This document shows, in pieces, positions 34,929 to 36,039 of a stretch of 36,039 nucleotides of DNA. The translations under genes were made by a program, and so were the position numbers. The notes beneath the pieces are model-generated. The model was given only the letters and a program-made list of their open reading frames with translations, ran no database searches and was not told where the DNA came from. Within the stretch, counting starts at the first letter, position 1; each line of letters begins with the position of its first letter. The stretch spans positions 1-36,039 of the forward strand of contig JAAXGO010000137.1 in assembly GCA_012267425.1 (NCBI GenBank), read 5' to 3'. Source of the DNA: Rhodothermales bacterium (GTDB lineage: Bacteria > Bacteroidota > Rhodothermia > Rhodothermales > Bin80).

Positions 34929-36039
<1,111 letters not shown>

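Overview
This window looks like a chromosomal segment of a moderately GC-rich, Gram-negative member of the Bacteroidota, most like the Rhodothermia/Rhodothermales. That placement is inferred from gene content only. The evidence is a dcw cluster without ddl or murB, an FtsI with C-terminal PASTA repeats, a DUF6503-like exported protein, a 'choice-of-anchor B' secreted protein, and an OmpA protein with PKD domains. Unlike classical Bacteroidetes, several genes have clear Shine-Dalgarno sequences (ompA-like, ftsZ, pyrG, GT2).

Layout. Positions 1-417 hold no gene I can support. 418-1200 (+) is an exported DUF6503-like protein that converges on glgP (1208-3778, -), an alpha-glucan phosphorylase. 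3999-6138 (+) is a two-gene unit, a DUF1611 P-loop protein and an enolase-superfamily epimerase, matching the DgcN-DgcA D-glutamate pair. It converges, with a 26-bp overlap, on a large secreted FG-GAP plus choice-of-anchor-B protein (6113-8413, -). 8555-11132 (+) is a small conserved protein, a lipoprotein cyclophilin and lysS; lysS overlaps convergent queG (11059-12072, -) by 74 bp. A strong hairpin terminator (12105-12149) follows an OmpA/PKD outer-membrane protein (12169-13698, -), and rpsT lies upstream of that.

From 29377 down to 14204, all on the minus strand, runs a complete division and cell-wall cluster: mraZ-rsmH-ftsL-ftsI-murE-mraY-murD-ftsW-murG-murC-ftsQ-ftsA-ftsZ. The genes are tightly packed, with several stop/start overlaps that imply translational coupling. 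A two-repeat MraZ operator (TGGGG-N5-TGGGG) sits 30 bp upstream of mraZ.

Divergent from mraZ is a LexA-family gene (29608-30249, +). It converges on pyrG (30258-31913, -). Upstream of pyrG is a minus-strand unit: gyrB (partial, cut by the window end), a GT2 glycosyltransferase, a GT4 glycosyltransferase and a methyltransferase, ending in a hairpin just before pyrG.

The most unusual observation is the LexA homologue. It keeps the winged-helix DNA-binding half but has lost the cleavage-site Ala-Gly, the catalytic Ser and the catalytic Lys. It looks like a repressor that cannot self-cleave, and it shares a promoter region with the whole division operon. A second point of interest is MurE, whose usual DNPR amino-acid-recognition motif reads DNSR.
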